Part shown: piece by piece, positions 1 to 9,493 of the stretch
Numbering within the stretch: the stretch's first letter is position 1
Layout of the letters: every line of letters starts with the position of its first letter
Assembly: GCF_005233845.1 (NCBI RefSeq)
Contig: NZ_SZQL01000004.1
Coordinates: 201,501-265,500, forward strand
From: Ilyomonas limi
GTDB lineage: Bacteria > Bacteroidota > Bacteroidia > Chitinophagales > Chitinophagaceae
Reading direction: 5' to 3'
DNA: 64,000 bases
Notes under the pieces: model-generated
Told to the model about the DNA's origin: nothing
Seen by the model: the letters and a program-made list of their open reading frames with translations, nothing else
Database searches by the model: none
Translations under genes and position numbers: made by a program

Positions 1-39
1 ATAAAAGTGAAATACGTGGCGGCGCTTTACTTTTGCAGT

Positions 40-963
40 ATGATGTCCCACCAGTTTACCAATCAAACGGCCTTTTACAAAGGCAAAGTAAGAGACGTAT
101 ATTACATAGGCAACGACCGGCTGGTAATGATTGCCAGCAACCGTATTTCTGCTTTTGATGTAATACTGCCGCGACCAATTCCTTACAAAGGGCAGGTGCT
201 CAATCAGGTTGCTGCATATATGCTGAATGCAACGAAAGACATTTGCCCCAACTGGCTAATAGCTACACCGGCACCCACGGCTGCTGTGGGCAAAAGATGC
301 GAACCTTTTAAAATAGAAATGGTTGTTCGTGGTAATCTTACCGGCCATGCATGGCGCACTTACAGCAGCGGTAAGCGTACACTTTGTGGCGTGCCATTGC
401 CTGATGGAATGAAAGAGAACGGTTTTTTCCCAACACCTATCATCACCCCTTCTACCAAAGCTGCCGAAGGGCATGATGAGGATATTGCCAAAGAGGAAAT
501 TATTAAGACCGCACTGGCTACTGAAGAAGAATGGAACACGCTCCAAAACTATGCGCTGCAACTGTTTGAACGTGGCAAACAAATAGCTGCACAGCGTGGT
601 TTGATATTGGTAGATACGAAGTATGAGTTTGGTAAAATAGGTGATGAAATATATTTAATGGATGAAGTACACACGCCCGATTCGTCGCGCTATTTTTATG
701 CAGATGGCTTTGAGGAAAGACAGGCGAAAGGGGAACGTCAAAAACAATTGAGCAAAGAGTTTGTGCGCGAGTGGCTGATTGCAAACAACTTCATGGGCAA
801 AGAAGGACAAACCGTTCCGCCTATGAGCGATGAGTGGGTAAACACTATCAGTAAGCGCTATATAGAACTGTATGAACAGGTAATTGGAGAACCTTTTACA
901 CCTGTTGATATGAGCGATGAAGAAGTGTATGAAAGGGTGGAAGCCTATTTAAAAAATAGATGA
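40..963 (+). CDS. purC: Phosphoribosylaminoimidazole-succinocarboxamide synthase (SAICAR synthetase)
   Basis: Cytosolic purine biosynthesis enzyme that joins CAIR and aspartate using ATP to give SAICAR. The N-terminal [10 protein letters not shown] nucleotide-binding loop and the following [12 protein letters not shown] segment are family hallmarks. The central [14 protein letters not shown] and the later [10 protein letters not shown] and [12 protein letters not shown] blocks are also typical. The frame is open from a GTG at position 7, but the first ATG is at 40 (a second follows at 43), just before the conserved region, so one of these is the likely start. That gives about 307 residues, usual for the longer Bacteroidota and eukaryote-like form. 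It converges on trhO with about 75 bases between the stops. Confidence 0.95.
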   Translation: MMSHQFTNQTAFYKGKVRDVYYIGNDRLVMIASNRISAFDVILPRPIPYKGQVLNQVAAYMLNATKDICPNWLIATPAPTAAVGKRCEPFKIEMVVRGNLTGHAWRTYSSGKRTLCGVPLPDGMKENGFFPTPIITPSTKAAEGHDEDIAKEEIIKTALATEEEWNTLQNYALQLFERGKQIAAQRGLILVDTKYEFGKIGDEIYLMDEVHTPDSSRYFYADGFEERQAKGERQKQLSKEFVREWLIANNFMGKEGQTVPPMSDEWVNTISKRYIELYEQVIGEPFTPVDMSDEEVYERVEAYLKNR

Positions 964-1039
964 TAGTTATTGGGATATAGATGACAGATTGGAACCAACT
1001 TCAATTGCAACTTACTGTTAGAAGTTATTCTATATTTTG

Positions 1040-2095
1040 TCAACTTTTCTCTCTCAATCCCGGTCTCAATCGCACTTTCGATTTATTAAAGATATTCTGT
1101 CCTTTATCTATACCTTTTCTTATTTCTTTTTGCCGCTCTACCGGCATGTGAATGGTGTCTTTGCATTCCACACTACAGCAACCTGCGTATTTTTCGGCAC
1201 ATTCTTCGCATTGAATAAAGAGTAAATGACAGCCATCGTTTTTGCAGTTCACATGTGTATCGCACTGCTTGCCGCATTGGTGGCAACGAGCTATCACATC
1301 ATCCGTAATGCGCTCGCCCAGGCGGTTATCAAAAACAAAGTTTTTACCTATAAACTCACTTTTCAATTGCTGCTCTTTTACCTGCCTGGCATAGTTGATG
1401 ATGCCGCCTTCCAAATGGTACACATTTTTAAAGCCTTTGTGTAATAAATAAGCACTTGCTTTTTCGCAACGGATACCACCCGTGCAATACATAATAATAT
1501 TCTCCGATTCCTTTCCCTTCAGCATCTCCACTGCCATTGGCAATTGGTCTCTGAAGGTATCAGAAGGTACCTCGAGTGCATTTGCAAAATGTCCTACTTC
1601 ATACTCATAATGATTGCGCATGTCCACTACAATAGTACCTCCGCGTTGCAGCAGTTCATTCATCTGCGCGGCGTTTACATACCTGCCTTTGCGCTGCATG
1701 GAAAAGGTTTCATCGGTAATGCCATCTGCTACAATCTTGTCACGCACTTTTATCTTTAATACCCAAAACGATTTACCATCGTCATCTACAGCAATATTCA
1801 GCCTAACACCGTTTAACGGCTCAATGGAATAGAGATAATTTTTGAATGTTTCATAATGGCTTTGTGGTACACTTATTTGCGCATTGATACCTTCTTTGGC
1901 TACATAAATGCGACCAAATACTTTCAGTGCTTCCAGTTGCTTATACAATTCATTGCGAAAATCCAGCGGATTTTGAATTTCAAAATAGTGGTAAAAACTA
2001 ACGGTGGTACGCGGTTCTTTTTCCTCGTATAAACGCTTCTTCAGCTCTTCTGCCGAAACACGGTTGTGTAATACTGCCATAATTTTAAATTTCAA
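1040..2095 (-). CDS. trhO: tRNA uridine(34) hydroxylase (rhodanese-related)
   Basis: Oxygen-dependent tRNA U34 hydroxylase that forms 5-hydroxyuridine, formerly called YceA-type rhodanese sulfurtransferase. The 351-residue length matches the family. An N-terminal acylphosphatase-like region ([11 protein letters not shown], then [15 protein letters not shown]) precedes the rhodanese domain with [14 protein letters not shown] and the active-site loop [11 protein letters not shown], whose catalytic Cys is residue 204. A C-terminal Cys-rich segment ([11 protein letters not shown], then CC.VEC) is also typical. An alternative ATG five codons in gives the more usual MAVLHN start. Monocistronic by position. 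Confidence 0.93.
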   Translation of the reverse strand: MKFKIMAVLHNRVSAEELKKRLYEEKEPRTTVSFYHYFEIQNPLDFRNELYKQLEALKVFGRIYVAKEGINAQISVPQSHYETFKNYLYSIEPLNGVRLNIAVDDDGKSFWVLKIKVRDKIVADGITDETFSMQRKGRYVNAAQMNELLQRGGTIVVDMRNHYEYEVGHFANALEVPSDTFRDQLPMAVEMLKGKESENIIMYCTGGIRCEKASAYLLHKGFKNVYHLEGGIINYARQVKEQQLKSEFIGKNFVFDNRLGERITDDVIARCHQCGKQCDTHVNCKNDGCHLLFIQCEECAEKYAGCCSVECKDTIHMPVERQKEIRKGIDKGQNIFNKSKVRLRPGLREKS

Positions 2096-2376
2096 GACAT
2101 CAGGACAAATAACATTGCCAATGTTCTATTTTACAAACAGACCCGTTTGCAGGACGGGCGAAATTTTTGTGGGTGCGAAGATAAGTATAGCATTTAAAAT
2201 AATAATTATACTGATTGCTTACTGATGAAACTGATACAAACTTCAATTTATGCTAACAAAATAAAATTTCCTCAGATCTGTTGCTTGCTATGTTAGAAGT
2301 GTGCTATATGCGTTCTTTTGAAAACATTCATCAGCAATATCAGTAAATACATCAGATTCATCATTTTAAAATCTTA

Positions 2377-4854
2377 TCAATCTTCCTTTTTGCTCGTTAG
2401 CAATCCTGCCGCAGAAAATGTAATGCCGCTGGTATTGTGCCCTTGCGGTTCGTAGGTTTGAATGAAATTAATGCGGAATATTTTAAGTATATTATCTATT
2501 GCCAAAAAGTATTCATAGTATTGTTTGTCTTTCAAGTACAACGCATTGCCACCCACTACAAAAAACCAGTTCCAGCGTCGCATCAGCGGAATTTTATTCG
2601 TGAGTAATCCATTCAAATGATATTCTACATGCGCTTCGGTATAAAATTTATTGGTGTTGCCAAACGCATAATATGGCATTAACTGAAAACTATTTAAATA
2701 CTCCGTTGCAGCAACACCGCGGTTGGCATAATAGTATTGATAATCGGGAAGAAAGACGCTTTTGCGGTTTAAAAAACCACCTGCCATCACGCGATAGCTA
2801 AACGTACCGGCAAGCTTTAAATCCACATCATCGGTTACATTTCCTGTCCATTTGGTATAGTTTACATCGCTGCCGGCAAGGCCGTGAATGCCTTGTGTAA
2901 GCGATGCGCCAAAGGCGGGATAATCAGAGCCGATGTTTATTTTTCCCGAAGGCAGTTCAATGTATTTTGCACCGGGTTGCCAACTTATATTTACCGAAGC
3001 AATTGCTGCCTGGTGATGCAGAATGTTACTATTGGAAATCTCGAAAGGATAATTAGGTGTAAAATGTACCCTTTCTTTAGCTAAATTAAACATGTGGTAA
3101 TCAGTAGTGTTTTGCAGCGGATAGCGGTCCTGAAACTCGCCGGAAATGCCCACTGTAAAACCATTGCCAATACCTTTGGTAAATGCCAGCTTGCCAAAAG
3201 CCGCTTCATATATTTTCATATAATTCCGCCTGAAAAGTAAAGAGCCGAGAGTATTGCTGAAAGAAGTAATTGGCTGATTGTTGTTGAACTGAAACACGCG
3301 CCTGCCACCGGAGAAATAAAAGGAGTTGGCATATCGTTTTCCCCAGTTGTAATTGCCGGTAAGGTGCGCATTAAAGTGTTCGTTGCTAAAACCATATCTT
3401 AATGTGGGGCTGATAAATAACGACCTTCTGCCAGTGCCCCAGCGCTTGGTAATGTCGGGCGAGAATATAATATCTGCACCTTCTACCGTGTTGTAGTTAA
3501 GTACATTAATAAGCGGATCGAAAGTATAAGTGAGCTTTTCTCTGGTGTGAATAAATGTTTGTCCGGTAAGGATTAATGGAATCACCTTAGGCTTATTCTT
3601 TTTTCTATCTACAGAATCTATATAGTGCGGACTTTGCCTCAATATTTCTAAACTGTCCTTTTTTCGATAATCTTCTTTTTCAATCGCATTTAAAGGCACC
3701 GGGCGAATGGTATCCCAATATGGCGCAGGCTTTTTGTTGCTACTGTCGGGATATTTAATAATGACATTGTTGAAAAAGTTTTTATCAAAATGTGGGTTTA
3801 AATTGTAGTTGCTGTACACCTGCACAAAATCGCCATACCCCGAAAAGCCAAACAAATTCATAGATGGATAAATTACCTGTTGCTTTACCATCCACGTATT
3901 GCCAACCGGTATGTATTGCTGGTCTATTTTCAATGTATCCAGCAGTTGCATTTGCTGTTCTTTGAGAATGGTAAGCTGCACACTGTAAATGCGCCAGCTA
4001 TCTTCAATAATGTTGATGTAACCGTTAAAAGTTGGCTCATAAGCATGTTTTGGAATAACACGGATATGATTAATCATTAATCCATTATCGTAAAAAGTTC
4101 CATTCAGTTTATAATCATAAAAGTCAAGTGCGTTATCGCCAATAGGCGATACAAAGCCACGTGGGTTAAGGTTTTCGCCAATCTGTATATTGTTGTTGTA
4201 AAAAGAAATGATTTGAGGAAAACTTAAACCATAACCACTACTGTTGCCGCTTACGCGGGTGGAAATCACTTCCACTTTTTCTTTATCCGGCTCGCTTTTT
4301 GAATAGCGCGCAACCGTTTCGGATAAAAAAAGGGTTTGATTTTGAGCCGTATCGGGTAAATCTACTTTTTGTCCTAAAAAACGCTGCGGATGACTACGCA
4401 GCTGCAGCCTCCCTTTGATGTACACATCGCATTGCAATGCCTTTATTTCGTGTTCATATTCCGGACGTTTTTGTATTGCTTTGCGAATAATGGCATACGC
4501 CGGATTTTCGCCACCGGAATGTACGGTAACGCCGGAAAGATTGTATTGCTGCAACGGCAGATTGATGTTGATATTTACATCGGCATTGCCAACACTTACT
4601 TCTACTTCGCTTGAAAAATACCCAATATGCTGGCATGCTAAAGTGTATTTTCCGGGTTGCACTTCTATGCTAAAAACACCCTCGGCATTGGCAACTACGC
4701 CGGTAGTGGTGCCTTTGATAGTAACAGACGCAAATGGAAGTGGCTGACCTAATTCGCCGGTAATGCGCCCGGTTATTTTTTGTGCAGCTACGGCAAGTGT
4801 CATCAATAAATAAACTAATAATAAAGGAACTTTTTTATAATCTCTTTGCTTCAT
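2377..4854 (-). CDS. DUF5686 and carboxypeptidase-like regulatory domain protein
   Basis: An 825-residue exported protein. A signal peptide at residues 1-24 ends near AVAAQ. It is followed by a carboxypeptidase-like regulatory (CarboxypepD_reg-like) beta domain at about 25-115, with ITGRITGELGQPLPFASVTIKG and later GKYTLACQHIGY. The remainder matches the DUF5686 family of Bacteroidota, thought to be outer-membrane beta-barrel proteins. Aromatic-rich alternating strands such as LFISPTLRYGFSNEHF and the final segment are consistent with a barrel. The function is unknown; an envelope or surface role is inferred from the domain pair. Single gene, with no close partner on the same strand. Confidence 0.85.
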   Translation of the reverse strand: MKQRDYKKVPLLLVYLLMTLAVAAQKITGRITGELGQPLPFASVTIKGTTTGVVANAEGVFSIEVQPGKYTLACQHIGYFSSEVEVSVGNADVNININLPLQQYNLSGVTVHSGGENPAYAIIRKAIQKRPEYEHEIKALQCDVYIKGRLQLRSHPQRFLGQKVDLPDTAQNQTLFLSETVARYSKSEPDKEKVEVISTRVSGNSSGYGLSFPQIISFYNNNIQIGENLNPRGFVSPIGDNALDFYDYKLNGTFYDNGLMINHIRVIPKHAYEPTFNGYINIIEDSWRIYSVQLTILKEQQMQLLDTLKIDQQYIPVGNTWMVKQQVIYPSMNLFGFSGYGDFVQVYSNYNLNPHFDKNFFNNVIIKYPDSSNKKPAPYWDTIRPVPLNAIEKEDYRKKDSLEILRQSPHYIDSVDRKKNKPKVIPLILTGQTFIHTREKLTYTFDPLINVLNYNTVEGADIIFSPDITKRWGTGRRSLFISPTLRYGFSNEHFNAHLTGNYNWGKRYANSFYFSGGRRVFQFNNNQPITSFSNTLGSLLFRRNYMKIYEAAFGKLAFTKGIGNGFTVGISGEFQDRYPLQNTTDYHMFNLAKERVHFTPNYPFEISNSNILHHQAAIASVNISWQPGAKYIELPSGKINIGSDYPAFGASLTQGIHGLAGSDVNYTKWTGNVTDDVDLKLAGTFSYRVMAGGFLNRKSVFLPDYQYYYANRGVAATEYLNSFQLMPYYAFGNTNKFYTEAHVEYHLNGLLTNKIPLMRRWNWFFVVGGNALYLKDKQYYEYFLAIDNILKIFRINFIQTYEPQGHNTSGITFSAAGLLTSKKED

Positions 4855-5032
4855 ATCATTATCTCAATAACGCCGTTTAGCTGCCAAAAGTAATTGTATT
4901 GCGGGCTTTTGAACTACAAAGACGGGAAGAGCACAGAGATGCACAGCGTAAATAGATTAGCTCTCTTTTATTTTTAAATTTATAAACTTCTCTAATTTTC
5001 CTCATCATCCTATTCATCCCGGGAATTCCGGT

Positions 5033-5380
5033 TCAGACCTTCCCCTCTTTCAGGTAGCTTCCCGTCAATGCTGCCATGCCCGATAGTAAGCCGCCGATAA
5101 TAGCTGTTGTAATAATCAGCGCCATGTACGAGCCGTTAAAAGGCAATATTTGCGCCACTTTGGTAGAAAGAATATGCTGGTTGGGATTATCCAGTACAAC
5201 CGCGTAAATACCCCACAGCAGCAACAAGGCTATAAAGCCTGCCAGGAAAGCTTTCCAGGGTTTTTGATGAATAAAAACAGCCACTATAAAAGAAGCAATG
5301 ACAAACGACCACCAAGGTAAAAATAGTGGTAAAAAATAACCAAATAAAGCGGTAAACAGCAACGCAACAATAAACTTCAT
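5033..5380 (-). CDS. Small integral membrane protein
   Basis: A 115-residue protein with about four hydrophobic segments: residues 3-20, 24-38, 44-66 and 83-110. The last contains a glycine-rich LIITTAIIGGLLSGMAALTG stretch. Its start lies 9 bases after the stop of the penicillin-acylase family gene, so the two are probably cotranscribed. No enzymatic motif is visible. Similar small proteins often sit beside envelope enzymes in Bacteroidota, but no function can be assigned. Confidence 0.75.
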   Translation of the reverse strand: MKFIVALLFTALFGYFLPLFLPWWSFVIASFIVAVFIHQKPWKAFLAGFIALLLLWGIYAVVLDNPNQHILSTKVAQILPFNGSYMALIITTAIIGGLLSGMAALTGSYLKEGKV

Positions 5381-5389
5381 ATGGTGTAT

Positions 5390-7852
5390 TTAAGAGTGGG
5401 TGAAAGTAATTTTTCCTTTGGTGTTTTGTGTAGAAAAATGGTTTTTTGGCAGTATTTGCAGCCTGCGGTATTTACCCGTTGCCCAATCATCAACCATATT
5501 ATCGTAGTAAGGACTGCCTGGATTACCACTCTGTCCGCCGGGATAAATACCGTATGCATTCGTTTCATCCGTAAGCTCTACAATCATGCGCCAGCTTGGC
5601 CCGTGATCTTTATAAAAGGCATTTAAAATGTGTACGCCGCCGCCTGCATTGATATGTAAATCGCTCAATGCCGGTATGCCCAGTAAATGCTTAACGCCAC
5701 CATCTTTAAATTTGCCCCAGGCCAATGAATCTTTCTCCTCTGCATGTTGTATTACCGGCATTATTTTTTTAAACGCTTTCATCACTTCGTCCGAAACAGT
5801 TTCTTTTTGCGGAGTAGTAATGTCATCGGCAAATTCGTAAGCCGTATCTTTTAAGAGGCCTTCTAATAACGTGCTGTGCTCAACATTCGGCATTGGCAAA
5901 GTAGTGCGTGAAAATTCATCCCGGTACATACACTGCATCAAACTGTCCCACCACGTTACAAAAATGCTGGCGCCGGGTGCATCGGCATCACTGCTTAAAT
6001 TCCAGGATTTGTATATATCAAAATATTTTTTTTCAATACTGTTCAGCTTTGTTTCATCCATATTCTTTAACAATACAGGCCGCGCCATTTCCGCAAAAAC
6101 GTTGTAATTGTAATTCTGCAAATGCATCATATCATCAACTGTAATATTTTGCATGGCACGTAACCGCCGGTTGAGGATAAAGCCGCGATACATCTCGTAA
6201 GAGCCGCCCATGTAATAGGGGTAAGACGTATCGTAAGGATATTGATTGGCACTGCTTACGAAGCCGCGTGCAGGATTGAGCATAATCACATTTTCGTTAC
6301 GCGGAACAGTACCCTGCCACGCATATTCATCATTATTCCCTTCCATTATAAACTGTCCTTGCCGCTTCCATTTGGCCGGGAAAGCACCTTGCTGCGAAAT
6401 AGCAATGTTGCCTTTTTTAGAAGCAAACGCAAAGTTTTGTCCGGGTGTTTGGAAAAAGGAAATAGCATTTACATAATCGTTATAATTTTTTGCTCTGTCG
6501 AGCAGCATAAAAGTTTTGCCTTCGTTGCTGCCTGCGTGTGCGCTCCATTTTATTGCATAGTATTTATTATCGTGCATTTTATCGCCATAACTATGGTCAT
6601 ACATTACCGGTCCCCATACGGTCATCGCTATATTTTCTATTGCATCGGGCTTTCCTTTTATTTTAATTACTTCTTTTCTAAAAGTAGTGGGCTGCCATTT
6701 GCCATTATACCAATATTCACGCATTGTACTGTCTTTAAAATGCACTTCGTAATAATCTTTCACATCGCGCGAAGCATTGGTAACGCCCCATGCACAACTA
6801 TCATTAAAGCCTATGATAACCGAAGGCGAACCAGGGAAGCTTACGCCATATACATTATACTCCGGTGTGGAGATCTGCACTTCAAACCAAAGCGAAGGCA
6901 GGTTGAGACCAAGATGCGGATCGTTGCAAAGAATGGGACTGCCGCTTGCTGTTTTGCTGCCGGCAACAGCCCAGTTGTTGCTGCCATTATTTTTATTGGG
7001 AACAATAGGCTTTAGAGGTACACCTACGCTGTCATTAAAATGAAAATACAACGAATCGGCATCGGCGGGTGGTTTTGGTGTAATTGCGGGTGGTGCAAAA
7101 GCAGTGCCCTTGGGAATGATTGGTTCTAATGAGTCCTGCCCGTAAGGAAAGAGTTTGTTGAATTGTAGCTGCGTAAAATAATTTCTGGCGTTGGTCATCT
7201 CAAAGTCCTGCTCGTAACCGGCTAAATCGTACGCCATAAATTTTAAAAACAACGCCGTTTTCATGTTTGTCCACGGCTCGGGCGCATAGTTGAGAAGCTT
7301 GTATTCTAAAGGATAATTTTTCTCCGATAAACTGTTGATGTAGCTGTTAACACCGGCTGTATAAGCATCGAGTGCCGCTTTGTAAGATGGGTCACTTTCT
7401 ATTACTTTCAACGAATTTTCAGCAGCATATACCATTCCCATGCGCCGGAAAAATTTATCTATTGCCAAAAAATTTTTACCCGATGCAGAATCACCCATTA
7501 TTTCACTCAGCCTGCCACCTGCTGCATAGGTTTGAAATTCCATTTGCCACAAACGAAACTTTGCATGTAAATACCCTTGCGCAAAGTAGGCATCGGCATC
7601 GTTGTCGGCATAAATATGCGGAATCAGATTGCTGTCCAGATACACTTCTGTATAGCCTCTCAAACCGGCAGATTGGATGTTGGCGTCATAGCGTTTACTT
7701 ACATCTTCGGCATTTTGCCAAAAGCCGGTTTGTGGTGATAAGAAAAAGCCCAGACGTGGTGTTTTGCTGCTGCCAACCGGCAGTTGTATGTTGAATAATA
7801 CTATTAATGCAATGGTAATAACAGCACAAATAAAAAATGGCACAACTCTCAT
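5390..7852 (-). CDS. Penicillin acylase family protein (Ntn hydrolase)
   Basis: An 820-residue exported amidase precursor of the penicillin G acylase/acyl-homoserine-lactone acylase superfamily. An N-terminal membrane anchor or signal lies at residues 4-20. The alpha-chain region contains QGYLHAKFRLWQMEF, the usual HA.DRLWQME-like motif. The maturation site is NGSNNWAVAG, with Ser291 the expected autoproteolytic N-terminal nucleophile of the beta chain. Next come LCNDPHLGL and a WGVTNASRDVKDYYE block, both family signatures. The true substrate could be a beta-lactam, an acyl-homoserine lactone or another N-acyl compound and cannot be read from sequence. Likely periplasmic and cotranscribed with the small membrane gene downstream. 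Confidence 0.92.
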   Translation of the reverse strand: MRVVPFFICAVITIALIVLFNIQLPVGSSKTPRLGFFLSPQTGFWQNAEDVSKRYDANIQSAGLRGYTEVYLDSNLIPHIYADNDADAYFAQGYLHAKFRLWQMEFQTYAAGGRLSEIMGDSASGKNFLAIDKFFRRMGMVYAAENSLKVIESDPSYKAALDAYTAGVNSYINSLSEKNYPLEYKLLNYAPEPWTNMKTALFLKFMAYDLAGYEQDFEMTNARNYFTQLQFNKLFPYGQDSLEPIIPKGTAFAPPAITPKPPADADSLYFHFNDSVGVPLKPIVPNKNNGSNNWAVAGSKTASGSPILCNDPHLGLNLPSLWFEVQISTPEYNVYGVSFPGSPSVIIGFNDSCAWGVTNASRDVKDYYEVHFKDSTMREYWYNGKWQPTTFRKEVIKIKGKPDAIENIAMTVWGPVMYDHSYGDKMHDNKYYAIKWSAHAGSNEGKTFMLLDRAKNYNDYVNAISFFQTPGQNFAFASKKGNIAISQQGAFPAKWKRQGQFIMEGNNDEYAWQGTVPRNENVIMLNPARGFVSSANQYPYDTSYPYYMGGSYEMYRGFILNRRLRAMQNITVDDMMHLQNYNYNVFAEMARPVLLKNMDETKLNSIEKKYFDIYKSWNLSSDADAPGASIFVTWWDSLMQCMYRDEFSRTTLPMPNVEHSTLLEGLLKDTAYEFADDITTPQKETVSDEVMKAFKKIMPVIQHAEEKDSLAWGKFKDGGVKHLLGIPALSDLHINAGGGVHILNAFYKDHGPSWRMIVELTDETNAYGIYPGGQSGNPGSPYYDNMVDDWATGKYRRLQILPKNHFSTQNTKGKITFTHS

Positions 7853-8037
7853 AAACGGCGTGTTGGGTATAAAAGGGCAATTTAAGAAAGAATGGAATAA
7901 GTAGGATAGGAGCGTTAATTAAGTTTTATTACCATCATCATTACAATATCACCATTAAGCATAAACAATATACAATAAAAAACCTCTCAAAAATAAAGGC
8001 TGCCTCTAACGGTTGCTTGCCTTATTGAAAAAACCAC

Positions 8038-8078
8038 TTACTGCTGTTTTTCTGTTTACAGAAAACAGCAGTAAAAAT
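8038..8078 (-). terminator. Hairpin downstream of the small lipoprotein gene
   Basis: Arms at 8038-8054 and 8059-8074 pair over about 16 bases with one bulged base and a 4-base loop. The position directly behind the stop at 8087 fits an intrinsic terminator of the minus-strand lipoprotein gene. Confidence 0.6.
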
Positions 8079-8086
8079 TTAATTGC

Positions 8087-8326
8087 TTATTTTTTAGTGG
8101 AATCTTTCTTAGCTGCTGCAATAGAGTCAACAGATGCATCTTCCTGTTGGTTGATAGAATCAATCTTACTTTTTTGTGCACTGGCAACAGAATCTACCAC
8201 ATCTTTTTGTTGTGTTTGTGCAGAATCAACTGCATTTGAAGCAGAATCCTGCGCATTGCTGGTTGAAGTGCCATTACTGCAGGAGGCAAAAACACCTAAT
8301 GCAAAAACAATGAATAGCTTTTTCAA
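8087..8326 (-). CDS. Small Ser/Asp/Ala-rich lipoprotein
   Basis: A 79-residue protein with a lipoprotein signal, MKKLFIVFALGVFASC, giving a lipidated Cys at residue 16. The mature part is low in complexity, built of repeated SAxDSxxxx and QxxVDSVA-like units rich in Ser, Ala, Asp, Gln and Lys, and ends in KKDSTKK. No known domain is visible. The repeat-like hydrophilic character suggests an extended surface or periplasmic tether, an inference only. A hairpin follows it. Confidence 0.75.
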   Translation of the reverse strand: MKKLFIVFALGVFASCSNGTSTSNAQDSASNAVDSAQTQQKDVVDSVASAQKSKIDSINQQEDASVDSIAAAKKDSTKK

Positions 8327-8417
8327 AGGAATATTTTTATCTGTTTGAGATTAATTACATGTTACAGCAAAAACAACTTGCATAAAGAAAGATTCGGAGG
8401 AGAAGCTTACTGGTGTA

Positions 8418-9353
8418 TCATGCTGTTGCAACTCTTTTTTTATGCAGAAAGATTTCGGCCATCATGCAACGTACACTGCCGCCGCCAACGGTCTCAATAG
8501 TATCAATATTTACAGGCAATAAATTGGTGTGCTCCTGTAGTTGTTGCTTTTGCTGCCCGTCCAGACTATTGTAAGCTTGCTGGCTAAGTATGGTATAAAG
8601 TACACCATCATTACTCTTTACCTGCAGCATATTGCCGGCATAATGATGCACCTGCTCCATACTGATGTTTATAATTTTATGTCCTGTTTTATTAAGTGAA
8701 TCCACTACTTGTTTTCGCTCTGTTTCATCTTTAATTGTGTCTAAACATATTACTGTATAATCCACTCCTATATGCATCATTACGTTGGTATGATATACTT
8801 CAATACCTTTTTCATCCATAGCATGAAAACTCACTGCTGTGTAGCCATGCGCTTGTGCAAATTGTTCCAGCAAAGTTTTATTGGTGCGGGGCGAAAGGCA
8901 GGCATAAATTATCTTGTTTTCATGGTCTATGATCATGCTGCCGGTGCCTTCCAAAAACAAGTTGTCGGCATCGTAAGTGGTCCAGTCTTCGGTGTTGGTT
9001 ACAATATAATTATCTTTTAAAGTTTGTATTAGATCGTTACGCACTTCTATGCGCCGGTTGGCAGTGTGCATGGGAAAAGTTGCAACAGTGCCATCCTGCA
9101 AAGTGCAAAACCAGTTGTTGGGAAATACGGCATCCGGCTTTACCGGGTAGGGCGTGTCTTCAATTACCAATACATCAATACCATGCACTTTTAATGTATT
9201 GGTAAAGCGGTCAAACTCCTCTACTGCTTTTACCTGCACTTGGTGTTCGCTCATCGGCACACTGCCCTGAAACACATTGCTGGCCGCCGTTTCGGCGTTA
9301 AATCCAAACGAGGCAGGACGTATCATGAGTAGGGTAGTGGCGGTTTGTTTCAT
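8418..9353 (-). CDS. ctlX: Citrulline utilization hydrolase, CtlX type
   Basis: A 311-residue member of the guanidino-group-modifying (arginine deiminase/DDAH) superfamily. Visible signatures are the N-terminal LLMIRPASFGFN, the substrate-binding AVFPNNWFCT and FLEGTGSMIIDH segments, HTNVMMHIG with the catalytic His, and the C-terminal GGGSVRCMMAE with catalytic Cys296. CtlX proteins are named for citrulline hydrolysis to ornithine. A related arginine or dimethylarginine activity cannot be excluded. It lies next to another superfamily member on the same strand, which suggests a joint arginine/citrulline catabolic role. Confidence 0.88.
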   Translation of the reverse strand: MKQTATTLLMIRPASFGFNAETAASNVFQGSVPMSEHQVQVKAVEEFDRFTNTLKVHGIDVLVIEDTPYPVKPDAVFPNNWFCTLQDGTVATFPMHTANRRIEVRNDLIQTLKDNYIVTNTEDWTTYDADNLFLEGTGSMIIDHENKIIYACLSPRTNKTLLEQFAQAHGYTAVSFHAMDEKGIEVYHTNVMMHIGVDYTVICLDTIKDETERKQVVDSLNKTGHKIINISMEQVHHYAGNMLQVKSNDGVLYTILSQQAYNSLDGQQKQQLQEHTNLLPVNIDTIETVGGGSVRCMMAEIFLHKKRVATA

Positions 9354-9493
9354 TGTTTTTTTGTTTAATGTTTAAAGTTGGGAATGATGAAGTCCGCAAT
9401 ATTTCCTCGCAATACATAAAATTATCTCCGAGCTATTTAATAAATTTTCCCTGCGCTTCTCTGTGTCTCCATGGCTCTGTGGTTCAGAAAGAA

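Noticed and set aside
6242-7015. 257-codon plus-strand open frame opposite the penicillin acylase gene
   Set aside because: The minus strand carries complete Ntn-hydrolase motifs; the plus reading is Phe/Ile/Cys-rich and typical of an antisense shadow.
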